47,153 bases of DNA from Akkermansia muciniphila (GTDB lineage: Bacteria; Verrucomicrobiota; Verrucomicrobiia; Verrucomicrobiales; Akkermansiaceae). The stretch spans positions 1-47,153 of the forward strand of contig CAMAYN010000005.1 in the NCBI GenBank assembly GCA_945862285.1, read 5' to 3'. The position numbers and the translations under genes were made by a program. Below are positions 33,842 through 42,742 of the stretch, in pieces; within the stretch, counting starts at the first letter, position 1, and each line of letters begins with the position of its first letter. The notes beneath the pieces are model-generated. The model ran no database searches. It was given only the letters and a program-made list of their open reading frames with translations, and was not told the origin of the DNA.

Positions 33842-34927
33842 TCATCCTTCATTTTCCATAAGCCCTTCTTCATCACCACTCGCCTCATCGCTCACAATCG
33901 GCGCAGGAATATGATTCGCCAGCGGAGCCACCAGATTCGCGGGTAAAGGAAAAACCTTTTCATAAATTCGTGGAGCCAACTCCGTCGCCTGCGCATACGC
34001 ATCCTTGAGCATCTCCATCTTCGCATCCAAATTATCAATGTAATGCAAGGCAAAGGCCTCCGGCGTCCGCGGCAGGGTGGGGGAGCCAAATTCATATTGC
34101 CCGTGATGGCTGGCGATCAAATGCAGCAAATGCAATCGCACATCCTCACTCGCCGGTTCCAGTCCTATCCAAAAGGCATTCTCCGCACTCTCAAGCCGCT
34201 CACGCCACAAGTGATTCACTACCTCAATGCCAATCGGAATATGCCCGAGCATTTCCCCGCGCAGGCTATGAATTTGGGTAAAGCCATCACGCGGATAAGA
34301 ATTCTCCCACAGCTTCCCACAATCATGAAAAAGCACACCCGCCAACAACAAATCCCGATTCCAATACGGATACACGGCACATAACGCATTTGCCGAGCGC
34401 ATCATCTGTGCGACGTGCTCCACCAAGCCACCACGCCGGGCATGATGATTCTTCCTCGCCGCTGCCGTGCGCCGAAAATGCTCACCAAATTTCTGAAAAA
34501 AGCTCTCACACAAATCATGCAATCGCGGATCTCGAATCGATCCACACAAAGCCAAAATCGTCTGCCAATCTTCATGCTGCTTCGCTTGAATCTCGGGATC
34601 CCCCGTCAGAAATAACTCCCGTTCTTCTTTCGACAGCACCCGCGCACTCAGATCATTGCCATCCAAGCCATATTGATTTTGCGTCCATTTCCCCGAAAGA
34701 CGAACCATCACCCCATCCGGCCAATCGCGCGCGGTACTAAATAGTGGTCGGTCCTCCCAAATCTTGAGTGAAAAGCCTCCGCTCGAATCCGCAAACCCCA
34801 ATTCTAAATATGGTTTATTGGTCTTCGTCGTCTTGATCGCGCGGCTTTGGAGTTGCAAATCGACATCGGCATAAATCGGCGATTCCCCCGCAGTCTGCTT
34901 TAATTGAGCGATAGTAAAAACTTCCAT
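33842..34927 (-). CDS. OB-fold plus HD-domain nuclease, YhaM-like
   Basis: 361 residues from the ATG at 34927. An N-terminal OB-fold (about residues 1-95, DVDLQLQSRAIKTTKTNKPYLELGFAD) binds single-stranded nucleic acid. The HD phosphohydrolase domain follows, with GGLVEHVAQMMRSA, then LLLAGVLFHDCGKLWE (HD pair), then HLIASHHGQYE and a final Asp in LHYIDNLDAKM. The order is that of YhaM 3'-5' exoribonucleases. The C-terminus is acidic. The divergent PBP gene is 143 bp away. Confidence 0.88.
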   Translation of the reverse strand: MEVFTIAQLKQTAGESPIYADVDLQLQSRAIKTTKTNKPYLELGFADSSGGFSLKIWEDRPLFSTARDWPDGVMVRLSGKWTQNQYGLDGNDLSARVLSKEERELFLTGDPEIQAKQHEDWQTILALCGSIRDPRLHDLCESFFQKFGEHFRRTAAARKNHHARRGGLVEHVAQMMRSANALCAVYPYWNRDLLLAGVLFHDCGKLWENSYPRDGFTQIHSLRGEMLGHIPIGIEVVNHLWRERLESAENAFWIGLEPASEDVRLHLLHLIASHHGQYEFGSPTLPRTPEAFALHYIDNLDAKMEMLKDAYAQATELAPRIYEKVFPLPANLVAPLANHIPAPIVSDEASGDEEGLMENEG

Positions 34928-35070
34928 AATGCGTCCCCACCAACCTAGCAACCTGCCCGAAATTGTCGATGCAGGAGTGAAAAAAAACCGTGGCTACGAT
35001 TTCCAAGCGTCGAGAGAATTTTTTCAACATTGCATAAATTCGGATTTTTCGTAGAATCGGCACACGATTT

Positions 35071-37173
35071 ATGCGCGGATTTTTTTCTCTATCCACTCTG
35101 CTTGTTGGCATGGCTGCTGCTCAGACGTCTGAACCGGCACCTGGCGTTGCCGCACCCGGAGAATCCGCTGCCGATGCATCGATTAAAAATCTTAAAAATG
35201 CCCGGGTCATTAGTTTGGCGATTCCGGCACCACGGGGACAAATCCTCGCCCGCGATGGCGAGCCCTTCGCTCAAAACCGCGTCGCTTTTCAAATCGCTTT
35301 GAATTTCCCGCAGTTCGAAAATGCCGACCGTGCTTTCGTCGTAGATTGGGCGCGCAAACGCCTTGATGAAGTGCGCGCGATTTACCCAAAATGCCTCGAA
35401 AAATCCGATAACGAACTCTGGGCGCATTACCAAGATCGTCGCTGGTTGCCCTTGTATTTATCGGGGTTTCAAAATCGTGCGCAGGCGAATGAAATCGCAA
35501 AAAAAATCGGTCAGCGTGCCGATGTGGTGCTTTATCCCGTCTATGCTCGCCATTACCCGGAGGAGAGTGTGGCGGCACACATTGTGGGCTACACGGGCAG
35601 CGTAGGTAAACTTCCCACCGGTCCGATCAATTTTAATGAACCACTCTGGGAAATGACCGAGGGGCGATCGGGATTAGAATTGATCTATCAGAAAAACCTT
35701 TCCGGAACGCCGGGCATGAAGCGCGTTCTGTATAACAACGATGGCATCAAGCTCGAAGATGAAATCGTTCGTCGTGCGATTCCCGGGGGAAATATTGTGA
35801 CCACTTTGAACATGAAGTGGCAGAAACATGCGGAAAAAGTCCTGCGCGATGGCAGCCAGCGATCGGCAATGGTGGTCATCGACATCCAAACGGGAGAGAT
35901 TCTTGTCATGGCCTCGCGCCCATCCTTTGACCTGAATGAATTTGTGGGTGGGATTAATGCGGTGCGCTACAAGGCATTGAACGAAGATGCCTCCACCCCG
36001 TTATTTGGCCGTGCTTTTTCCGCGCAATACCCGCCCGCTTCTACGTTTAAGTCGATCGTCGCCCTAGCAGGTCTGCAATCGGAAGCCATCAATGAGAATA
36101 CAACGATCGATGCGCCAGCTTTTATCGAGTTTCCTGGTCATAAAATTCGCAACGCCTCGGGCCGCGCAGAAGGTAGTATCGCGGTTCGTTTTGCCATGGC
36201 ACGTTCGACCAATACGTGGTTTGCCAAACTAGGTATCGAGATCGGCCCCAGCACATTTCTCTCCATGGCGCGGCGCTGTGGTTATGGTGAAAAAACCGGA
36301 CTGCCGTTAATTGGCGAGGCACCAGGGCTGATGCCCACCGCCGAATGGATGCTGCAAAATCATCGTCGCCGTTTCATGAATGGCGATACAGCAAACATGT
36401 CCATCGGCCAAGGTGTGTTACTCGCTACGCCGCTGCAAGTCTGCCAAGGCATGGCAGCGATCGGCAACGGCAATGTATTGCCCAAACTCCATTTGATCCG
36501 GCAAGTGCAAGACTCGCGGGGAAGAGTCACCTATCAAGCGATACCAGAAACCCGCACGCCGTTAGAATTGAGTGAATCTGCGGTGCTTGGGGTGCGACGC
36601 GGTATGCGCGATGTCATCAACGAAGGCTATGGCACAGGACGAGCTGGGGGATTGAGTTGGACGACAAATTGTGGCAAAACTGGCACAGCCCAGTGGGGGC
36701 CGAAGTCAAAAAATCAACGACTGGCTTGGTTTGCTGGATATTTTCCCTTCGATAATCCGCGCTTTGCTTATACTGTCGTTTATGAAGGTCGCCCGGGACA
36801 AGTCATTAGCGGAGGTCGCTTTGCTGCGCCGTTGGTAAAAAATTTCTTTGATCCATTGCGCAAGGAAATTGAGGAAATCATTGCCCCGCCGAAAAAAGCT
36901 GTCGTTGTTGATGTCGCCACAACATCAGGCACCGATCCTCAGCGCGCTCAGCCCGTCCCGCCGGATCAAACGCCGTCGGCCTTGCCCGAGATCGATGGCG
37001 TATTGAAAGCCCTACCGGTGGTAGAAGATCCCATTCCGCCAGTGAATCCGGCACCAGAAACACCGCAGACGCCACAAGTGGTGGACGGTGGGGCTGATCC
37101 CGATGCTCCGCTGCGGGCAACGGTCGTGGAGGAAATCGAAGAAACGGGCAACGAAATCGAATTTACCGAGTAA
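35071..37173 (+). CDS. class B penicillin-binding protein, PBP2-like
   Basis: 700 residues. A transpeptidase that cross-links peptidoglycan outside the inner membrane. The active-site motifs are SxxK at Ser324-Lys327 (PPASTFKSI), SxN at Ser379-Asn381 (ARSTNTWF) and KTG at Lys536-Gly538 (CGKTGTAQWG). The N-terminal dimerisation part has APRGQILARDG. Oddly, the N-terminus is a short 16-residue hydrophobic segment ending MAAAQT, like a cleavable signal peptide, not the usual longer anchor helix. The last 100 residues form a Pro-rich and acidic tail. It resembles MrdA, but no rod operon (mreBCD, rodA) lies nearby. Confidence 0.9.
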   Translation: MRGFFSLSTLLVGMAAAQTSEPAPGVAAPGESAADASIKNLKNARVISLAIPAPRGQILARDGEPFAQNRVAFQIALNFPQFENADRAFVVDWARKRLDEVRAIYPKCLEKSDNELWAHYQDRRWLPLYLSGFQNRAQANEIAKKIGQRADVVLYPVYARHYPEESVAAHIVGYTGSVGKLPTGPINFNEPLWEMTEGRSGLELIYQKNLSGTPGMKRVLYNNDGIKLEDEIVRRAIPGGNIVTTLNMKWQKHAEKVLRDGSQRSAMVVIDIQTGEILVMASRPSFDLNEFVGGINAVRYKALNEDASTPLFGRAFSAQYPPASTFKSIVALAGLQSEAINENTTIDAPAFIEFPGHKIRNASGRAEGSIAVRFAMARSTNTWFAKLGIEIGPSTFLSMARRCGYGEKTGLPLIGEAPGLMPTAEWMLQNHRRRFMNGDTANMSIGQGVLLATPLQVCQGMAAIGNGNVLPKLHLIRQVQDSRGRVTYQAIPETRTPLELSESAVLGVRRGMRDVINEGYGTGRAGGLSWTTNCGKTGTAQWGPKSKNQRLAWFAGYFPFDNPRFAYTVVYEGRPGQVISGGRFAAPLVKNFFDPLRKEIEEIIAPPKKAVVVDVATTSGTDPQRAQPVPPDQTPSALPEIDGVLKALPVVEDPIPPVNPAPETPQTPQVVDGGADPDAPLRATVVEEIEETGNEIEFTE

Positions 37174-37226
37174 ATCGTTGGGAATGGGTAATCTATCGTG
37201 ATTGCTCTTTTCACGCCCGAGTGACC

Positions 37227-38453
37227 TTACAGGCTGTGGCCCATCTGATCTCGTTTGGTTTCAAAGTATTTTTCATTGTGAGGGTTTGTAGCCACACGCA
37301 AGGGGAGCTGTTCAACAATGGATAACCCATATCCTTCTAAACCAATGACTTTTTTGGGATTATTCGTTAGTAAACGGATTTTGCGAATTCCTAAATCCGC
37401 TAAAATTTGGGCACCCATTCCATAATCGCGCAGGTCGGCGGCAAAGCCGAGTTTTTCATTGGCTTCGATGGTGTCGAGCCCTGCTTCTTGTAACTTGTAG
37501 GCATGAATTTTCGCGGGTAATCCAATGCCACGTCCTTCTTGGCGCAAATACAGCAAGACCCCTCCTTCGGCACCAATTCGTTGCATGGCAATGGCAAGTT
37601 GCTCACCACAATCGCATCGCTTAGACTGGAAAACATCTCCCGTTAGGCACTCGGAATGCACGCGTACCAAAATGGGTTTCTCTGGGTCTATTTCCCCCAT
37701 GACCATGGCCAAATGATGTGATCCATCGGTATCAATGAGATACAAATGACAACGGAAATCGCCATATTCGGTGGGCATATTGACGACTTGGTCGCATCGT
37801 ACTAGTTTTTCCTTGCGGCGACGGTATTCGATGATTTGTGCGATGGTGCAAGCCTTGAGACCATGCTTTTTCTGATATGCTCCAAGATTACCCACCCGAG
37901 CCATGGTGCCGTCATCGTTCATGATTTCGCAAATGACACCGGCGGGCGGAAGATGGGCCAGTGTTGCTAAATCCACAGCGGCTTCGGTGTGGCCTGCTCT
38001 GCGTAAGGTTCCGCCAACACTAGCTTGTAAGGGGAAGATATGCCCAGGTTGCACCAAGTCATCCGCTCTGCTGGCCTCATCCGCCAGCAGACGAATGGTG
38101 CGGACACGATCCGCCGACGAAATTCCTGTGGTAATACCGTTCGCAGCGTCCACACTAACGGTAAATGCCGTGCGTTGCACCTCGCGATTGCGCTGAGTCA
38201 TCGGCGGGAGTTCTAATTTTTCCGCTCGTTCGCGGGTGATCGGCGCACAAATTAACCCTCGGCCATGCACTGCCATAAAGGTAATATGTTCTGAAGTGCA
38301 ACTTGCTGCCGCACAGACTAAATCGGCCTCGTTCTCGCGATCTGGATCATCCGCGACGATCACCATTCGTCCGGCAGCAATTTCCGCGACGATTTCCGCC
38401 ACCGGACTGAATTCTAAGCTTTCTTCCATTTTACAGGAATGAATCAAGCTCAT
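37227..38453 (-). CDS. ribBA: bifunctional riboflavin enzyme RibBA
   Basis: 408 residues. The N-terminal half is 3,4-dihydroxy-2-butanone-4-phosphate synthase, with DDPDRENEADLV and GHTEAAVDLATLA. The C-terminal half is GTP cyclohydrolase II, with its zinc cluster CLTGDVFQSKRCDCGEQL and the catalytic RQEGRGIGL. Together they provide both precursors of lumazine. Two starts are possible, ATG 38453 or ATG 38429; the second removes 8 residues that lack similarity to the family. It closes a cluster with tcdA, NUDIX and the YiiX-like gene. Confidence 0.96.
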   Translation of the reverse strand: MSLIHSCKMEESLEFSPVAEIVAEIAAGRMVIVADDPDRENEADLVCAAASCTSEHITFMAVHGRGLICAPITRERAEKLELPPMTQRNREVQRTAFTVSVDAANGITTGISSADRVRTIRLLADEASRADDLVQPGHIFPLQASVGGTLRRAGHTEAAVDLATLAHLPPAGVICEIMNDDGTMARVGNLGAYQKKHGLKACTIAQIIEYRRRKEKLVRCDQVVNMPTEYGDFRCHLYLIDTDGSHHLAMVMGEIDPEKPILVRVHSECLTGDVFQSKRCDCGEQLAIAMQRIGAEGGVLLYLRQEGRGIGLPAKIHAYKLQEAGLDTIEANEKLGFAADLRDYGMGAQILADLGIRKIRLLTNNPKKVIGLEGYGLSIVEQLPLRVATNPHNEKYFETKRDQMGHSL

Positions 38454-38489
38454 AACAGAGAAGAGAGCAAGGACGAAGTGCTTTCTGTC

Positions 38490-39275
38490 TCATGTTTTGC
38501 CATGAAGTAAGGCAGCTAATGCTTGCTGCGCGGCGATGAGACCAAAAGCACCTGTTACCATGGAACTTGTGCCGTAGCCCGTTGCGCAATTCAGCCGCAG
38601 ACTTTTCTCGTCAGACGAATCGGCAGATGCGGCGCAACGAGGATCTGTGGGCGTTTCCGAAGAAAAAATCGCCGAAATGCGAAATTTTTTCGCCGGTTTT
38701 TTATCGCCATTCGACTTAGGAAATCCATAGGAACTGCGTAAGATTTTGCGGGTTTGTAAGAGCAACGCATCATGGCAGCTATGGGCAAGATCCGCTACAG
38801 TGATTTTCGTCGGGTCGGTTCTACCACCCGCTGCCCCGCAAGTGATTACTGGAATGGCTCGATCCCGACACATGGCAAGCAATAAGCATTTTTGCTTCAC
38901 TGCATCGATCGCATCCACGACAACGTGCGGCTGTAACGCGAGTAGATCAGCCGCATTTGATTCCGCGAAAAATGTCTGGCATTCCTCGACGTGCATTGTA
39001 GGAGAAATGGCCAGACAGCGTTCCCGCATGGCACTCGTCTTAAGTTTGCCAATTTGCCCATCCATGGCATGCAACTGACGATTCACATTGGATAGGCATA
39101 TTTCATCCAAGTCCACCATGGTAATGCGGCCCATGCCAGAACGAGCTAAGGCCTCCACCGTCCATGAGCCTACTCCGCCGATTCCTACTACCATGATGTG
39201 CGCTTGGGAAAACAACCCAACGGCATCAGTTCCATAGAGCCGAGCAATGCCAGAGAAACGAGCTTCGTCTAACAT
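38490..39275 (-). CDS. tcdA: tRNA threonylcarbamoyladenosine dehydratase
   Basis: 261 residues of the E1-like (ThiF/MoeB) family. The nucleotide-binding glycine loop is VVGIGGVGSWTVEALARSG, and DLDEICLSNVNRQ follows in the usual place. VVDAIDAVKQK and ITCGAAGGRTDPT are TcdA-like, with the catalytic-site Cys in SLRLNCATGYGTSS near the C-terminus. It cyclises t6A37 in tRNA to ct6A. It is 6 bases after the NUDIX gene and 36 before ribBA on the same strand. Confidence 0.92.
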   Translation of the reverse strand: MLDEARFSGIARLYGTDAVGLFSQAHIMVVGIGGVGSWTVEALARSGMGRITMVDLDEICLSNVNRQLHAMDGQIGKLKTSAMRERCLAISPTMHVEECQTFFAESNAADLLALQPHVVVDAIDAVKQKCLLLAMCRDRAIPVITCGAAGGRTDPTKITVADLAHSCHDALLLQTRKILRSSYGFPKSNGDKKPAKKFRISAIFSSETPTDPRCAASADSSDEKSLRLNCATGYGTSSMVTGAFGLIAAQQALAALLHGKT

Positions 39276-39281
39276 AAATCT

Positions 39282-39806
39282 TCAAAACGCAATCTGTGCC
39301 GCCGCGAGAGCTGCATGGATTTTAAAATCGATCAATTTCCCTGCGGTCTGTTGAACTTGCAGCCAATTTCGTAAATCAGTTATCTTGACCTTGTGCACGC
39401 GGATCGCCTCTCCTTCCACACCTCCACCAGATGAAACCTGTTGCAATCCAGTGGCAAAATACAAGTGTGTCGTTTCAGATGTCATTCCCGCAGATGTCGG
39501 CGATGAGAGTAGCAATTTCATGGAAGCTGCTTGATAGCCGGTCTCTTCTTCAAGCTCGCGAGCCGCCGTCTGCGTAAGGGATTCATCGGCAAATTCTTCT
39601 TCGTCGCCCACGAGTCCCGCGGGAATTTCCATCACAAACGCCTTCATCGGCCAGCGATATTGCTCCACGAGAATGATTTCTTGTGCGTCAGTAATCGCTA
39701 AAATTCCCACAGCCGCATCGCATTGCGGTCTTTTGGCAAATTCCCATGTATCGCGCCGACATAGCATCAGCCATTGCGAACGGTATAATACTTCGTATTC
39801 TTCCAT
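39282..39806 (-). CDS. NUDIX hydrolase, ADP-ribose pyrophosphatase-like
   Basis: 174 residues from the ATG at 39806; an upstream TTG at 39818 is in frame but weaker. The Nudix box (GX5EX7REUXEEXGU) is centred on QTAARELEEETGYQ with the two acidic Mg-binding positions present. The N-terminal VLYRSQWLMLCRRDTWEFAKRP and the MEIPAGLVGDEEEFADESL segment fit the ADP-ribose/sugar nucleotide group. The YiiX-like gene ends 12 bases upstream. Confidence 0.88.
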   Translation of the reverse strand: MEEYEVLYRSQWLMLCRRDTWEFAKRPQCDAAVGILAITDAQEIILVEQYRWPMKAFVMEIPAGLVGDEEEFADESLTQTAARELEEETGYQAASMKLLLSSPTSAGMTSETTHLYFATGLQQVSSGGGVEGEAIRVHKVKITDLRNWLQVQQTAGKLIDFKIHAALAAAQIAF

Positions 39807-39818
39807 GCGCGGATTCAA

Positions 39819-41189
39819 TCATTCCCGCGCATCACTTGCAATAGGTGAATCACCTGCTGCGGAAAGATGTTTGCGACTTCGCTGCAAGTCGGCGAATGCC
39901 TCTTCACCCAAAGAAATCTGGTTTTTCCTGAAATTACATACCGCCACTAAGGAAAATCCCAGGGCAAGGCATTGATCAATCAAGTCCTCGGCTGGCAGGC
40001 AGGCTCGTCCTGATTTGATGACCAAAGAGAAATACATTCCTGCAATCCCATGGTAGGTGCGATAAATCACCTCGGTGCAGGCAAGTCGATCCGATGTACG
40101 AAAATCGAATAAAAAATCATACATCTTTCCTTCATGGCTACAGGCGCGCTGGAGTGCGATTTCTCGCTCCTGTAATTCCAACGGCGGGCGCAAAATGAGA
40201 CAAGAATCGACATGCAAGGTCTCGCTGGCCGAGCGAAAAAGAACGCCATCTTTTTTTGCCTCAAGAAAATCATGCTGGTAACGACAATTTTCACTTTCAG
40301 TGTGTTCGAATTTTTCCCCACCCAAAAAGAGTGCGGCGTGAGGCCAATACCCGGGGAGAAAGAGATTCGACATCGCATCATCGTGGCGCGTGATGAACAC
40401 ATCACCCGGTTGCGCCAATTCTAACAACTCATTCCGTTGCGATGAAGAAATTCGCTTCGGCATACCACGCTCTTTCACCCCGGGCTGACGTAATTCCGCA
40501 ATCGTTGATCCAGAAACACGAAATAGATGAAACATCACTTTACGATACCCCGATCGATGGCTTCGCAAAAAGGAATACCAGCGATAAAACAGCCTGCGTA
40601 TCCAAATATCGCGATGGCTCACATGCAAGGATTGCTCCTCATTTTTTAGGATTTTCAAAACAGCAGCAAACTGTTCCACTTTTTCGAATTGATGGATTTC
40701 AGACTTATGTTGCAGATAAAATTGAACCGCTTTGCGAAAATGCAGTAGGTCAACTGGAGAGGTCACGGATTTATGCAACTCCGTAAAAGTCTTAGCCACC
40801 AAGCCGTATCGCGCTTCCGGTTCATCGAGCTTCTTCCAGATCACAGGACGTTTTTTCGCTAATTCGATGACATAGGATGAGCCACGCACAAGCAAAGCTG
40901 CCGCTGCGAACGCTATGGCAAAATAAGGCATCTGGTTAGTCCATGATGCATCGCTATTCCCTGCCGTGGATCTGGTGATCTGAAGAATTTCCAGTAAGGC
41001 ACTCCTCGCCGCTAAATACCGACAGTAACTACTTCTCACAAGTTCGTCTTCATCGGGCGTGAACCACCCGCGTTCTTGGGCTCGTTCCGCAGCGGCTTCC
41101 TCTTCTGCTAGCTCCTCCTTCCGCGGCATGCCATCCGCGGCAGCTACCAGCCTTCTAACACAAGACTCAAATTCCCCTTCATCTAGCAT
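39819..41189 (-). CDS. YiiX/NlpC-P60-like papain-fold protein with membrane segment
   Basis: 456 residues from the ATG at 41189; the frame also opens at a TTG three codons earlier. The N-terminal 80 residues are acidic and helical, then one transmembrane segment (about 88-108, MPYFAIAFAAAALLVRGSSYV) leads into a helical region. The C-terminal 190 residues carry QPGDVFITRHDDAMSNLFLPG, WPHAALFLGGEKF with a candidate catalytic His, and DRLACTEVIYR with a candidate catalytic Cys. This is the permuted NlpC/P60 order of YiiX (PF05708-like). It may hydrolyse an amide or thioester in the envelope or cytosol. It heads the cluster NUDIX-tcdA-ribBA. Confidence 0.75.
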   Translation of the reverse strand: MLDEGEFESCVRRLVAAADGMPRKEELAEEEAAAERAQERGWFTPDEDELVRSSYCRYLAARSALLEILQITRSTAGNSDASWTNQMPYFAIAFAAAALLVRGSSYVIELAKKRPVIWKKLDEPEARYGLVAKTFTELHKSVTSPVDLLHFRKAVQFYLQHKSEIHQFEKVEQFAAVLKILKNEEQSLHVSHRDIWIRRLFYRWYSFLRSHRSGYRKVMFHLFRVSGSTIAELRQPGVKERGMPKRISSSQRNELLELAQPGDVFITRHDDAMSNLFLPGYWPHAALFLGGEKFEHTESENCRYQHDFLEAKKDGVLFRSASETLHVDSCLILRPPLELQEREIALQRACSHEGKMYDFLFDFRTSDRLACTEVIYRTYHGIAGMYFSLVIKSGRACLPAEDLIDQCLALGFSLVAVCNFRKNQISLGEEAFADLQRSRKHLSAAGDSPIASDARE

Positions 41190-41467
41190 TTTTCTCAACC
41201 CATTTCTATGGAGCTAAGGTTGCGCTAGCAAGAATAAAAATTCCATTCAGCAGACATGATTGGAATGATTTTCCGGAAAGTGACTGACCCTTTCGATGCA
41301 TCCTAAAATGGGTCAATCGCTGACATAGCAAAGGACTTGACGCGATTTGCCAATAGGAAAAATTTGATTGTCAAGATTCTGTTTGGAAAAAATAAAAAAT
41401 AAATTTCACTAAAAACACGATTTTTCCATTGCAAGATCAATAGGATTTCACAAACATAACCCCCGCC

Positions 41468-41743
41468 ATGAATAAAGCCGAACTAATCGAAGCCGTACAA
41501 AAACTAATGGGTAAAGAAGCAACCAAACGCGTTGCCGAAGAAGCCGTATCTAACGTTCTTGAAGCCATTTCCACAGGAATCAAAAAATCCAAGAAAGTTC
41601 AAATCATTGGATTTGGCACTTTCTCCGTGAAAAAGCGTCCAGCACGTCAAGGTCGTAATCCTAAGACTGGTGAAGCAATGAAAATTGCTGCTTCCAAGTC
41701 TGTTGGTTTCAAAGTCTCAAGCACTTTGAAAGCTTCTCTGTAA
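41468..41743 (+). CDS. HU-family nucleoid protein
   Basis: 91 residues of the HU/IHF family. The DNA-binding arm follows FGTFSVKKRPARQGRNPKTGE with the conserved RNPxTGE, including the intercalating Pro, and the C-terminal helix ends STLKASL. It bends and packages DNA as a homodimer. The 278-bp upstream gap holds no gene; it has an AT-rich 60 bp with weak promoter-like hexamers (TTGTCA at 41368) but no clear -10. A strong terminator follows. Confidence 0.95.
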   Translation: MNKAELIEAVQKLMGKEATKRVAEEAVSNVLEAISTGIKKSKKVQIIGFGTFSVKKRPARQGRNPKTGEAMKIAASKSVGFKVSSTLKASL

Positions 41744-41766
41744 TCTTTCTTTTGTCTATTGTTTGA

Positions 41767-41800
41767 TTCAGCTCCAGTGATCCTGGAGCTGAATTTTTTT
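41767..41800 (+). terminator. intrinsic terminator after HU
   Basis: Perfect 11-bp arms (41767-41777 and 41783-41793) enclose a 5-base loop, and seven T follow at 41794-41800. Confidence 0.93.
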
Positions 41801-41866
41801 ATTTTATGCCCAGTTACCGAATATTGATTGATAGAAGATCGGTAATAGCCTTGTATTTTGTGAACG

Positions 41867-42718
41867 ATGCGTAAATCAATCTTATTCCTATCGATCAACC
41901 TGTTGCTCACGATTTGCTCAACAGCCGAAGTAAAACCTCTTAAAGCCCTTCTTATCATCGGAGGTTGCTGTCATGACTATGGTAAACAGCAATTGATTCT
42001 GAAAGAAGGAATCGAAGCCCGTGCAAACTGCGAAGTCACCATCGCCTACAGCCAGGACAGTAATACAAAACCAAAATTTGAATTTTATTCCGATCCAAAC
42101 TGGGCAAAAAATTACGATGTTGTGATTCATGACGAATGTGCGGCCGACATCACCGACGAGACGATCATCAATAACATCGTCAACGCCCATGCCAATGGTG
42201 TTCCGGCTGTAAACTTGCATTGCGCCATGCACTCGTATCGGAGCGGTCCTTTTAAGCAACCGATGAAGACTGATGCTCCTCAAGCGAAATGGTTTTCTAT
42301 GCTCGGATTACAATCTTCCGGCCATGGCCCACAAAAACCCATCGAGATTACTTACACCAATCCCACCCATCCGATCACTGTTGGGCTTGAAAATTGGACT
42401 ACCATCAAAGAGGAACTTTATAATAACGTCCAAGGCACGAAGGAAAATTTCGTAACTTGGCCCAACGCTAAACCGCTCGCGACGGGAAAACAAGATGCTG
42501 GCGATAAGGACGGAATCAACAATTCGGTGATCGTCTGGACGAACGAATTCGGTGCAAGCAAAACGCGTATCTTCAGCACAACCCTCGGGCATAACAACGA
42601 AACGATTGCCGATGCACGCTACTTAGATCTCGTCACGCGCGGCATGTTATGGTCCGTGAATAAGCTCGACGACAAAGGAAAAGCTGTCTCTGGTTACGAA
42701 TCAACTCGCAAAAAATAA
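41867..42718 (+). CDS. secreted ThuA-domain protein
   Basis: 283 residues. A signal peptide, RKSILFLSINLLLTICSTAE, is cleaved at about residue 20. The body is a ThuA-like (trehalose-utilisation) class I glutamine-amidotransferase-like fold: LLIIGGCCHDYGKQQ, then YDVVIHDECAADI, then AVNLHCAMHSYRSG, and a C-terminal TRIFSTTLGHN with the RGMLWSV ending. The role of ThuA proteins is unclear, and in Verrucomicrobiota and Planctomycetota they are often near sugar-oxidoreductase genes. It is monocistronic here, with the start 24 bases before folP's ATG on the same strand. Confidence 0.82.
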   Translation: MRKSILFLSINLLLTICSTAEVKPLKALLIIGGCCHDYGKQQLILKEGIEARANCEVTIAYSQDSNTKPKFEFYSDPNWAKNYDVVIHDECAADITDETIINNIVNAHANGVPAVNLHCAMHSYRSGPFKQPMKTDAPQAKWFSMLGLQSSGHGPQKPIEITYTNPTHPITVGLENWTTIKEELYNNVQGTKENFVTWPNAKPLATGKQDAGDKDGINNSVIVWTNEFGASKTRIFSTTLGHNNETIADARYLDLVTRGMLWSVNKLDDKGKAVSGYESTRKK

Positions 42719-42742
42719 GCCATTTCGCCCTACCATAGCCCG

